A stretch of 64,000 nucleotides of DNA from Agrococcus jejuensis (lineage in GTDB: Bacteria > Actinomycetota > Actinomycetes > Actinomycetales > Microbacteriaceae), in assembly GCF_900099705.1 (NCBI RefSeq), contig NZ_LT629695.1:1798001-1862000 (forward strand), written 5' to 3'. The position numbers and the translations under genes are program-made. The stretch's first letter is position 1, and each line of letters begins with the position of its first letter. Below are positions 51,911 to 59,567 of this stretch, piece after piece. The notes below the pieces were generated by a model. It saw nothing but the letters and a program-made list of their open reading frames with translations. It searched no databases and was not told the origin of the DNA.

Positions 51911-52852
51911 GTGCTGACCTTCACCCTGAAGAGGCTCGGATCGGGCGTGCTGCTGCTCGCCGTGATCAGCGCCATCGCCTACGCGCTGCTGTTCGCCTCC
52001 GGCACGAACATCGCGCGCAACATCCTCGGCGAGACCGCCACCGAGGAGCAGGTGCTGCTGAAGCAGCAGGAGCTCGGCCTCGACCGACCGCTGTGGGAGC
52101 AGTACGGCGACTGGGTCACCTCCGCCATCACGGGCGACCTCGGCCGCTCGTGGTTCGGCGCCGAGACCGTCGCCGGCGCCGTCGCCTCGCGGCTGCCCGT
52201 GACGCTCACGCTCATCGTCGCGGCCATCCTCCTCACGGCCCTGCTCGCCACCGCGCTCGGCGTCACCGCCGCCGTGAAGCGCGGATGGGTCGACCGCACC
52301 CTGCAGGTGTCGGCCGTCGTCGGCGACGCCATCCCCGGCTTCGTGCTCGCGATCGCCCTCGTGTTCGTCTTCGCGCTGCAGCTGCGGCTGCTGCCCGCCA
52401 TCTCCACGATCGCGCCGGGCGCGGGAGCCCAGGCGTGGATCACCTCCCTCTCGCTGCCGATCATCGCGATCGTCGTCAACGCCGTCACGTCGAGCGCGCA
52501 GCAGATCCGCTCGGCCGTCATCGCCCAGTACGAGCGCGACTTCGTGCGCACGCTCCGCAGTCGCGGCCTCGGCGAGCGCGAGATCCTGCTGAAGCACGTG
52601 CTGCGCGGCGCCTCGCCCGCCGGCCTCACGGTGCTGAGCCTGCAGTTCATCGGCATGCTCGGCGGCGTCGTGATCATCGAGCGCATCTTCGCGATCCCCG
52701 GCATCGGCAACCTCGCCGTCACCGCGACGCAGGTCGGCGACGTGCCCATCGTCATGGGCGTCGTGCTCTACACCGTCGTGATCGTCGTCATCGTCAACCT
52801 GCTCGTCGATCTGCTGAACGGCTGGCTCAACCCGAAGGTGCGTGTCGCATGA
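51911..52852 (+). CDS. ABC transporter permease (DppB type)
   Basis: A 313-residue permease with six helices. N-terminal LKRLGSGVLLLAVISAIAY, LGLDRPLWEQYGDWV and the EAA-like loop TLRSRGLGEREILLKHVLRG are typical of DppB/OppB. The GTG start is preceded by AAGGGG. It overlaps the next gene by 4 nt. Confidence 0.92.
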   Translation: MLTFTLKRLGSGVLLLAVISAIAYALLFASGTNIARNILGETATEEQVLLKQQELGLDRPLWEQYGDWVTSAITGDLGRSWFGAETVAGAVASRLPVTLTLIVAAILLTALLATALGVTAAVKRGWVDRTLQVSAVVGDAIPGFVLAIALVFVFALQLRLLPAISTIAPGAGAQAWITSLSLPIIAIVVNAVTSSAQQIRSAVIAQYERDFVRTLRSRGLGEREILLKHVLRGASPAGLTVLSLQFIGMLGGVVIIERIFAIPGIGNLAVTATQVGDVPIVMGVVLYTVVIVVIVNLLVDLLNGWLNPKVRVA

Positions 52853-54690
52853 CCTCCGCTCTCGACGGCCTCACCGACGCCGCCACCTCGTCGGTGCGCC
52901 CGCACATCCTGCGGCGCCTGCTGCGCAACCCGCTCGCGGTCATCTCGTCGACGATCCTGGCGATCCTCTTCGTGCTCGCGCTCATCGGGCCGATGATCGC
53001 CCCGTACGGGCAGAACTTCGCCGACGTCGCCCAGCCGCTCGCCGACCCGTCGTCGGCGCACTGGCTCGGCACCGACTCCGCCGGCCGCGACGTCGTGAGC
53101 CGCCTGCTGTTCGGCACGCAGCTCACGATCCTCTCGGCCATAGTCTGCGCGGCCGTCGCCATCGCGATCGGCCTGCCAGCAGGCCTGCTCGCCGGCTACT
53201 ACGGCGGCCGCTTCGACGGCGTCGCCGGCTGGATCGCCGGCATGCTCATGAGCCTGCCGAGCATCATCGTGCTGCTCGCGGTGCGCTCGGCGCTCGGGCC
53301 GTCGGTGTGGATCAGCATGCTCATCTTCGGCATCATGCTGAGCCCCGGCTACTTCCGCCTCACCCGATCCGCGGTGCAGTCGGTGCGCGGCGAGCTCTAC
53401 GTCGATGCTGCCCGCGTCGCGGGGCTGTCGGATGCGCGCATCATCGCGCGCCACATCCTGTCGGTCGTGCGCGCGCCCATCATCATCCAGACGGCCATCG
53501 TCGTCGGCGTCGCGATCTCGATCCAGGCGGGCCTGCAGTTCCTCGGCCTCGGCGACCCGAGCGAGGCCAGCTGGGGCTCGATGGTCAACGACGGCTTCCG
53601 CAACCTGTTCAACGCGCCGGGCCTCATCGTGCCGCCCGTCGTGCTCATCGGCGCGACGATCGGTGCGCTCGTGCTGCTGGCCAACGGCATCCGCGACGCG
53701 CTCGAGGACCGTGCGAAGGGCAAGCGCAAGCGGTCGACGAAGGACATCGCGACGGGGGCGATCACGGTCGTGACGCCCGTGCAGCAGGCGGGCCGCGCGC
53801 CCGCCGTGGGCGACGAGGCGGCGCCGTCCGGCGACGAGCTGCTGCGCGTCGACGGCATCGGCATCGGCTACCGCAAGCCCGACGGCTCGCTCCGCACCGT
53901 CGTCGACGACGTGTCGTTCACGGTCGCACGCGGCGAGGTCGTGGGCATCGTCGGCGAGTCGGGCTCCGGCAAGTCGCAGACGGCGTTCGCGATCCTCGGG
54001 CTGCTGCCCGACGATGCCGAGATCGTCTCGGGCTCCATCGAGTTCGACGGCACCCGCACCCTCGCCGAGGGGCAGACGAAGGTCGACCAGTCGATCGTGC
54101 GTACCCTGCGCGGCAAGCGCATCGCGTACATCCCGCAGGAGCCGATGTCGAACCTCGACCCGAACTTCACCGTCGGGCACCAGCTCGTGCGGCCCCTGCA
54201 GGTCACGAAGAGGATGACCAAGGCGGCCGCGAGGGCGCGCGCGCTCGAGCTGCTCGCCATGGTCGGCATCAAGGATCCGCAGCGCACGTTCGACGCGTAT
54301 CCGCACGAGATCTCGGGTGGCATGGCGCAGCGCGTGCTCATCGCCGGCGCCGTCGCCGGCGAGCCCGACCTCATCATCGCCGACGAGCCGACCACGGCCC
54401 TCGACGTGACGGTGCAGGCCGAGGTGCTCGACGTGCTGCGCGACCTGCAGCACCGCCTGGGCATGGGCATGGTGCTCGTGACCCACAACTTCGGCGTCGT
54501 CGCCGACATCGCCGACCGCGTCGTCGTGATGCAGGCCGGCCGCGTCGTCGAGACCGGCTCCGTGCGCTCGGTGCTGCGCGAGCCCGAGCATCCGTACACG
54601 CAGATGCTGCTCGGGTCGATGCTCGAGGGCAAGGAGCCCATGACGCTCCTCACCGCCGATGGCGGACGCAGGGCAGGAGGCCCCCGATGA
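52849..54690 (+). CDS. fused DppC permease / DppD ATPase
   Basis: A 613-residue fusion. Residues 1-285 are a DppC-type permease (LRRLLRNPLAVISSTILAI, HWLGTDSAGRDVVSRLLFG, EAA loop DAARVAGLSDARIIARHIL). A charged linker (about 285-325) leads to an ATPase with Walker A GESGSGKSQ, signature EISGGMAQRVLIAG, Walker B LIIADEPTTALD and H-loop VTHNFG. The fusion is known in actinobacteria and fixes one permease:ATPase pair. The oligopeptide-specific C-terminal extension after the ATPase is short. Confidence 0.92.
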   Translation: MTSALDGLTDAATSSVRPHILRRLLRNPLAVISSTILAILFVLALIGPMIAPYGQNFADVAQPLADPSSAHWLGTDSAGRDVVSRLLFGTQLTILSAIVCAAVAIAIGLPAGLLAGYYGGRFDGVAGWIAGMLMSLPSIIVLLAVRSALGPSVWISMLIFGIMLSPGYFRLTRSAVQSVRGELYVDAARVAGLSDARIIARHILSVVRAPIIIQTAIVVGVAISIQAGLQFLGLGDPSEASWGSMVNDGFRNLFNAPGLIVPPVVLIGATIGALVLLANGIRDALEDRAKGKRKRSTKDIATGAITVVTPVQQAGRAPAVGDEAAPSGDELLRVDGIGIGYRKPDGSLRTVVDDVSFTVARGEVVGIVGESGSGKSQTAFAILGLLPDDAEIVSGSIEFDGTRTLAEGQTKVDQSIVRTLRGKRIAYIPQEPMSNLDPNFTVGHQLVRPLQVTKRMTKAAARARALELLAMVGIKDPQRTFDAYPHEISGGMAQRVLIAGAVAGEPDLIIADEPTTALDVTVQAEVLDVLRDLQHRLGMGMVLVTHNFGVVADIADRVVVMQAGRVVETGSVRSVLREPEHPYTQMLLGSMLEGKEPMTLLTADGGRRAGGPR

Positions 54691-55550
54691 CCAGTCCGCT
54701 GCTGACGGTCGACGAGCTCGTCGTCGAGTACCCGCGCAAGGGTCTGCGCGCCAAGCCCAACCGGGTGCTGCAGGGGGTCTCGATCGCGATCGAGGAGGGC
54801 AAGACCCTCGGGCTCGTGGGCGAGTCCGGCTCGGGCAAGACGACCCTCGGTCGTGCGCTGCTGGGCCTCGCGCCCGTCACGGGCGGCACGATCACGTTCG
54901 ACGGGCGCGACATCAGCCATCCGTCGCGTCGCGAGCGTCGCGCGCTGAGCCGCGACGTGCAGGTGGTGTTCCAGGATCCGTACTCGTCGCTCAACCCCGC
55001 GATGCCCGTCGGCGAGATCCTCGCCGAGCCGCTCGTCGTGCAGGGCATCGGCGGCTCGGAGGCGAAGGCGCGCATCGCCGAGCTGCTCGACCAGGTCGGG
55101 CTGCCGACGGATGCGTCGAGCCGTCTGCCGCGCGAGTTCTCGGGCGGCCAGCGGCAGCGCGTCGCCATCGCCCGCGCCCTCGCGCTGAGGCCGCGCCTGA
55201 TCGTGTGCGACGAGGCCGTCAGCGCCCTCGACCTGTCGACCCAGGCGCGCGTGCTCGACCTGTTCCTGCGCATCCAGCAGGACACGGGCGTCGCCTACCT
55301 CTTCATCTCCCACGACCTCGACGTCGTGCGCCACATCAGCCACGACGTCGCCGTGCTCAACCACGGCGTCATCGTGGAGCAGGGGCCGGCGAAGCAGGTG
55401 ACGGAGGATCCGCAGGACGCGTACACGAAGCGGCTGCTGCTCGCCTCGCCCGTGCCCGACCCTGATCGACAGGCGCAGCGTCGTGCCGAGCGCAAGGCGC
55501 TCATCGCCGAGACCGATGCGGCGCGGCTCGCGTCGGTCGACGCGGGCTAG
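54687..55550 (+). CDS. ABC transporter ATP-binding protein (DppF type, short)
   Basis: A 287-residue ATPase: Walker A GESGSGKTTLG, Q-loop VFQDPYSSLNPAMPVGE, signature EFSGGQRQRVAIARALAL, Walker B LIVCDEAVSALDLSTQ and H-loop ISHDLDVVRHIS. It is shorter than usual DppF (about 320-340) because the C-terminal oligopeptide extension is reduced. CAGGAGG precedes ATG 54687. It is the last gene of the transporter. Confidence 0.92.
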   Translation: MTSPLLTVDELVVEYPRKGLRAKPNRVLQGVSIAIEEGKTLGLVGESGSGKTTLGRALLGLAPVTGGTITFDGRDISHPSRRERRALSRDVQVVFQDPYSSLNPAMPVGEILAEPLVVQGIGGSEAKARIAELLDQVGLPTDASSRLPREFSGGQRQRVAIARALALRPRLIVCDEAVSALDLSTQARVLDLFLRIQQDTGVAYLFISHDLDVVRHISHDVAVLNHGVIVEQGPAKQVTEDPQDAYTKRLLLASPVPDPDRQAQRRAERKALIAETDAARLASVDAG

Positions 55551-55591
55551 CATGGACGCTGCTCTGCCAGGCGCGGATCGGAGGAGCGGGG

Positions 55592-56605
55592 ATGGCGACT
55601 GAGAAGCCGCGCCGCGCGTCGACGGCGCCCACCATCTACGACGTGGCCCGTCTCGCGGGCGTGAACCCGTCGACGGTGTCGCGGGCGCTCAACACCCCCG
55701 GCCGCATCAACGCGCGCACGGAGGAGAAGGTGCACGCCGCAGCCCGCGAGCTGCGCTACCGCTCGAACCCGATGGCGCGTGCCCTGCCGACGGGGCGCAC
55801 GTCGACGATCGGCCTCATCCTCTCCGACATCACGAACCCGATGATCGCCGGCATCGTGCGTGGCGCCGCGACGGCTGCGGATGCGCTCGGCTACACCGTG
55901 GTCATCGCGGAGTCGCAGGAGTCGCCCGAGCTCGAGTCACGCGCGACGGAGCGCATCGTCGCGAGCGTCGACGGCGTGATCCTCGCCGCGTCCCGTCTCG
56001 ACGACGCCTCGATCACGGAGCTCGCGGGCGAGAAGCCGCTCGTGCTCATCAACCGCGCCCTCGACGGCGTGGAGTCGGTGATCGGCGAGGTGCGCGCGGG
56101 CATCGAGGAGGCCGTCGCGCACCTGCAGCTGCTCGGCCACACGCGCATCGTGTACCTCGCGGGTCCGTCGACGTCGTGGATGAGCCGCCACCGCGCCGCG
56201 GTCATCCAGGACGTCGCGTCGGGTCGCGGCATCGACATCGAGGTCGTGGGCCCGAACGTGCCGACGCTCGAGGGCGGTGCGGCGACGCTCTCGCGGCTCG
56301 TGGCGATGGATGCGACGGCCGTGATGGCGTACAACGACGTCATGGCGATCGGCCTGCTGCGCGCCGCCGCCGAGCAGGGGTTCGACGTGCCGTCGCAGAT
56401 GAGCATCGTCGGCTTCGACGACGTCTTCGGCTCGGACTTCACGCATCCGCCGCTCACGACCATCCGCATGCCGCTGCTCGCGCTCGGCGAGCTGGCGGTG
56501 CACCGCATCCTCGAGGCCGTCGGCGTCGAGACGGCCACCGAGCCGGCTGCCGCCCCCATCGCGCAGCTCGTGGTGCGGGGCTCGACGGCGAGGCCTCGGG
56601 CGTAG
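55592..56605 (+). CDS. LacI family regulator, probable regulator of the uronate regulon
   Basis: A 337-residue repressor: helix-turn-helix TIYDVARLAGVNPSTVSRAL, hinge RYRSNPMARALPTGRTSTIG and sensor domain (ILSDITNPMIAGIVRGAATA, MAYNDVMAIGLLRAAAEQG, MSIVGFDDVFGSDFTHPPLT). It lies 41 nt after the transporter genes with its own GGAGGAG site and is the only LacI gene near the four operators, so it is the likely partner. The hinge lacks the usual LNxxA form at one position (SNPMARAL), still compatible with minor-groove insertion. Confidence 0.9.
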   Translation: MATEKPRRASTAPTIYDVARLAGVNPSTVSRALNTPGRINARTEEKVHAAARELRYRSNPMARALPTGRTSTIGLILSDITNPMIAGIVRGAATAADALGYTVVIAESQESPELESRATERIVASVDGVILAASRLDDASITELAGEKPLVLINRALDGVESVIGEVRAGIEEAVAHLQLLGHTRIVYLAGPSTSWMSRHRAAVIQDVASGRGIDIEVVGPNVPTLEGGAATLSRLVAMDATAVMAYNDVMAIGLLRAAAEQGFDVPSQMSIVGFDDVFGSDFTHPPLTTIRMPLLALGELAVHRILEAVGVETATEPAAAPIAQLVVRGSTARPRA

Positions 56606-56620
56606 GTCGTCGCACGAAGC

Positions 56621-56673
56621 GATGCTGAGCGGGCCTTCATCTGCATGTCGCGGATGAGGGCCCGCTCAGCATC
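56621..56673 (+). terminator. terminator-like hairpin, type C copy 2
   Basis: 21-bp stem with one mismatch: left arm gatgctgagcgggccttcatc, broken for length, against ggcccgctcagcatc; the loop carries tgcatgtcgcg. It is 15 nt after the lacI stop. Confidence 0.8.
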
Positions 56674-56695
56674 ATTCGGTGCGGTGATGCTCGCC

Positions 56696-56857
56696 CACCA
56701 ACTGGTCGAGGAGCGCGCGAGCCCTTGGGCGAGCACGCGTCACGAGACCACGCGAGCGCCGCTCCTGCCCGGCCATGCGCGTGGTCGCGTCGAGCGGGCA
56801 CGTCGCGTGGTCTCGTGACGGCTCCTCGCTGCGCTCGGGGCCTCCTCGACCAGCTGG
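56696..56857. repeat. palindromic repeat family A, copy A5
   Basis: About 162 bp; accaactggtcgaggag / cctcctcgaccagctgg outside, gtcacgagaccacgcga / cgcgtggtctcgtgac inside. Part of the 570-bp A5-B6-A6 island between two convergent genes. Confidence 0.88.
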
Positions 56858-56885
56858 GAGGGGGCCGCCCCGTCCCCAAGTCCGA

Positions 56886-56982
56886 TCGTTGAGGTGCGAG
56901 CGCAGCGAGCCTCGAAGCGATCCCCACCGAGGTCCGCGGTGCCCCTTTCGAGGCTCACTTCGTTCGCACCTCAAGGAGCGGT
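56886..56982. repeat. palindromic repeat family B, copy B6
   Basis: About 97 bp; gttgaggtgcgagcgcagc / cgttcgcacctcaaggagcg with inner gcctcgaa / cctttcgaggc. It sits between two A elements. Confidence 0.86.
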
Positions 56983-56998
56983 TGGGAAGGTCGGGCCC

Positions 56999-57164
56999 CC
57001 ACCAGCTGGTCGAGGAGCGCGCGAGCCCTTGGGCGAGCACGCGTCACGAGACCATGCGAGCGCCGCTCCTGCCCGGCCATGCGCGTGGTCGCGTCGAGCG
57101 GGCACGTCGCGTGGTCTCGTGACGGCTCCTCGCTGCGCTCGGGGCCTCCTCGACCAGCTGGTGG
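56999..57164. repeat. palindromic repeat family A, copy A6
   Basis: About 166 bp, nearly identical to A5 over its whole length, including the middle (gctcctgcccggccatgcgc). A5 and A6 are in direct orientation and are the most alike pair, so one is probably a recent copy. It ends 12 nt before the stop of the convergent gene. Confidence 0.9.
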
Positions 57165-57175
57165 CGAGCGAGGCG

Positions 57176-58033
57176 TCAGAACAGGTCGCCGAAGCCCATC
57201 GTCTGCAGGTTGTCGTACGACGTCTGCAGGCAGTCGAAGACGTCGCGGCCGTAGAGGTCGTCCTGCTCGACGAGCAGGTAGCGGGCGCCCGACTCGACGG
57301 CGGTGGGGATGATGCCGTGCCAGTCGAGGTTGCCCTCGCCGACCTCGCCGAACTGCACGACGGCGTTGAACGCGTCGTAGACGGCGCTGCGGTCGCCCTT
57401 CGACAGCGCGTCGAACACCTCGGGCGGCATGTGGCCGATGCGGTAGTCCTTCAGGTGCACCATCGACACGCGACCGGCGCGGGCGGCGATGGCGCGCTGC
57501 GGGTCGAGGCCGCCGCGCTGCAGCCAGTGCACGTCGAGCTCGAGGCCGACGGTGGGGGAGCGGTCGGCGATGATGTCGAGCAGGTAGGTGCCGTCGAACT
57601 TCACGAACTCGACGTGGTGGTTGTGATAGTGCAGCTCGATGCCCTCGTCGCGCAGTCGCGCGGCCATCCGCTCCGCCTCGTCGCAGAACTCGAGCACCTG
57701 GTCGAGGCTCGCGAGCGACGCGAGCGGCAGCATGCCGATGCGGATCATCGTCGAGTCGAGCGCCTTCGCGTCGGCGACGATCTTGTCGAAGCGCTCCGAG
57801 AGGGAGTCGTTGCCGACGACCTGCGGCCCGACGGTCGCAGAGAGCGCAGCCATCTCGACGCCGAGCTCGTCCTTCGCGCGAGCGAGCTCGGTGACGTTTT
57901 CGGGCGTCATGGGGATCTGCGACACCTCGATCGCTCCGTAGCCGATCTCGCGCACGCGCCGCAGGGCCTCGTACGCTCCGTGCTCCTCGACCGCGCCCTT
58001 GAGCATCATCGCCTGCACGCCGATCTTCGCCAT
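57176..58033 (-). CDS. sugar phosphate isomerase/epimerase-like TIM-barrel protein
   Basis: A 285-residue xylose-isomerase-like barrel: IGVQAMMLKGAVEEHGAYEA, AIEVSQIPMTPENV, the metal ligands in LHYHNHHVEFVKFDG, LELDVHWLQRGG and MVHLKDYRIG, ending LLVEQDDLYG. The Glu/Asp/His/Glu metal site of the family is complete. It resembles 3-keto-sugar or inosose-type isomerases more than true phosphate isomerases. GAGGAG precedes ATG 58033. It is divergent from uxaC across operator O3. Confidence 0.87.
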   Translation of the reverse strand: MAKIGVQAMMLKGAVEEHGAYEALRRVREIGYGAIEVSQIPMTPENVTELARAKDELGVEMAALSATVGPQVVGNDSLSERFDKIVADAKALDSTMIRIGMLPLASLASLDQVLEFCDEAERMAARLRDEGIELHYHNHHVEFVKFDGTYLLDIIADRSPTVGLELDVHWLQRGGLDPQRAIAARAGRVSMVHLKDYRIGHMPPEVFDALSKGDRSAVYDAFNAVVQFGEVGEGNLDWHGIIPTAVESGARYLLVEQDDLYGRDVFDCLQTSYDNLQTMGFGDLF

Positions 58034-58102
58034 CGCATCTCCTCGTGTCGCACGACCGCGCCACTGCGGTCGATGCTTCCACCTTGGCCCGAAAGCCGCA
58101 TT

Positions 58103-58148
58103 TTGGCAACCGGTTGACAAACGGATGCCGCGCGGCTTGAATCGGCAT
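58103..58148 (+). promoter_or_regulatory. operator O3 and uxaC promoter
   Basis: Operator ttggcaaccggttgacaa (58103-58120) is the best copy of the consensus. It contains a perfect -35 TTGACA (58114-58119). After 17 bp comes -10 TTGAAT (58137-58142), then six bases to GTG 58149. Repression would also reach the divergent TIM-barrel gene. Confidence 0.75.
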
Positions 58149-59567
58149 GTGCCGATGACGCTGCGCCTGGATCCCGACCGCCTGCTCCCCGTGGACCCCA
58201 CGACGAGGGAGGTGGCCAGGCGCCTCTATGCGCTCGTGGCCGGAGCGCCGATCGTCTCGCCGCACGGCCACGTCGACCCGCATCTGCTGCTCGACGACGA
58301 GCCCTTCCCCGACCCGGCGACCCTCTTCATCCGCTACGACCACTACGTCACGCGCCTGCTGCACGCCGACGGCGTCTCGTTCGCGACGCTCGGCGTGCCG
58401 GATGCGTCGGGCGCCGAGCAGGTCGGCGAGCCGCGCGAGGCGTGGCGCGCGTTCTGCAGCCGCTGGCGCCTCTTCGCCGGCACCGCATCGGGCTACTGGC
58501 TGGCCCACGCGTTCGGCACGCTCTTCGGCATCGACGAGCAGCCGAGCGCCGAGAACGCCGACGCGCTCTACGACCGCATCGCCGCGCAGCTCGAGCGCCC
58601 CGAGATGCGCCCCCGCGCCCTGTTCTCGCGGTTCGGCATCGACGTGCTCGCCACGACCGACGACCCCATGGACGACCTCGCGGCCCATCGGGCGCTCGCC
58701 GACGACCCGACGTTCTCGGGTCGCGTGCTGCCCACGTTCCGCCCCGACGCGTACATCGACCCGCTCGCGCCGGGCTTCCGCGACAAGGTCGCGGCCCTCG
58801 CCGCGTGGGGCGGCCACGCGGCCGACGACTACCCCGCGTACGTCGCGTCGCTCGAGGCGCGCCGCCGGCACTTCGTCGAGCACGGCGCCGTCTCGGCCGA
58901 CTTCGGCGTGCGCGAGCCGTACTCGATCGACCTCGGCGCCGAGCGCGCGGGCGAGCTGTTCGCGAAGGCCGTCGCCGGCACGATCGACGCCGCCGAGGCG
59001 CGCGACTTCCTGGGCCACATGCTGCTGGAGTCGGCGCGCATGAGCGTCGACGACGGCCTCGTCATGACGATCCACCCGGGCGTGCACCGCAACCACTCGC
59101 AGTCGACGTTCGACCGCTTCGGGCCCGACACGGGCCACGACATCCCCATCCCGGCCGAGTTCGTGCAGAACCTGCGTCCGCTGCTCGAGCGCCACGGCAA
59201 CGACCCGCGCCTGCACCTCGTGCTCTTCACGATCGACGAGACGACGTACTCGCGCGAGATCGCGCCGCTCGCGGGCTTCTACCGCTCGGTGTTCATCGGT
59301 GCCCCGTGGTGGTTCCTCGATGCGCCGGATGCGGTGCAGCGCTTCCGTGCCGCCGTGACCGAGACCGCAGGCTTCTCGCGCGGCTCGGGCTTCATCGACG
59401 ACACGCGCGCGTTCCTCTCGATCCCCGCCCGCCATGACATGAGCCGCCGCCTCGACGCCGCGTTCCTCGCGCGCCTCGTCGCCGAGGGTCGCCTCGACGA
59501 GGAGTCGGCGGCCGAGATCGTCGTCGACATGGTCGGCGCGCAGCCCAGGAAGGTCTTCCGCCTGTGA
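58149..59567 (+). CDS. uxaC: glucuronate isomerase
   Basis: A 472-residue uronate isomerase: it interconverts D-glucuronate and D-fructuronate (or galacturonate and tagaturonate), the entry step of hexuronate breakdown. Visible: the metal-binding start [57 protein letters not shown] with the conserved His/Arg, and [17 protein letters not shown] at the C-terminus. GTG 58149 fits a leaderless start six bases after the -10; ATG 58155 is the alternative. It overlaps the fructuronate reductase by 4 nt. Confidence 0.95.
   Translation: MPMTLRLDPDRLLPVDPTTREVARRLYALVAGAPIVSPHGHVDPHLLLDDEPFPDPATLFIRYDHYVTRLLHADGVSFATLGVPDASGAEQVGEPREAWRAFCSRWRLFAGTASGYWLAHAFGTLFGIDEQPSAENADALYDRIAAQLERPEMRPRALFSRFGIDVLATTDDPMDDLAAHRALADDPTFSGRVLPTFRPDAYIDPLAPGFRDKVAALAAWGGHAADDYPAYVASLEARRRHFVEHGAVSADFGVREPYSIDLGAERAGELFAKAVAGTIDAAEARDFLGHMLLESARMSVDDGLVMTIHPGVHRNHSQSTFDRFGPDTGHDIPIPAEFVQNLRPLLERHGNDPRLHLVLFTIDETTYSREIAPLAGFYRSVFIGAPWWFLDAPDAVQRFRAAVTETAGFSRGSGFIDDTRAFLSIPARHDMSRRLDAAFLARLVAEGRLDEESAAEIVVDMVGAQPRKVFRL

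Noticed and set aside
56637..57122. Short open frames across the A5-B6-A6 island
   Set aside because: They are translations of palindromes that recur at every copy on both strands, with no ribosome site.
22996..57164. The A and B palindromes as insertion sequences or CRISPR repeats
   Set aside because: No transposase frame lies between the arms, no target-site duplication was seen, and copies are scattered rather than regularly spaced with spacers.
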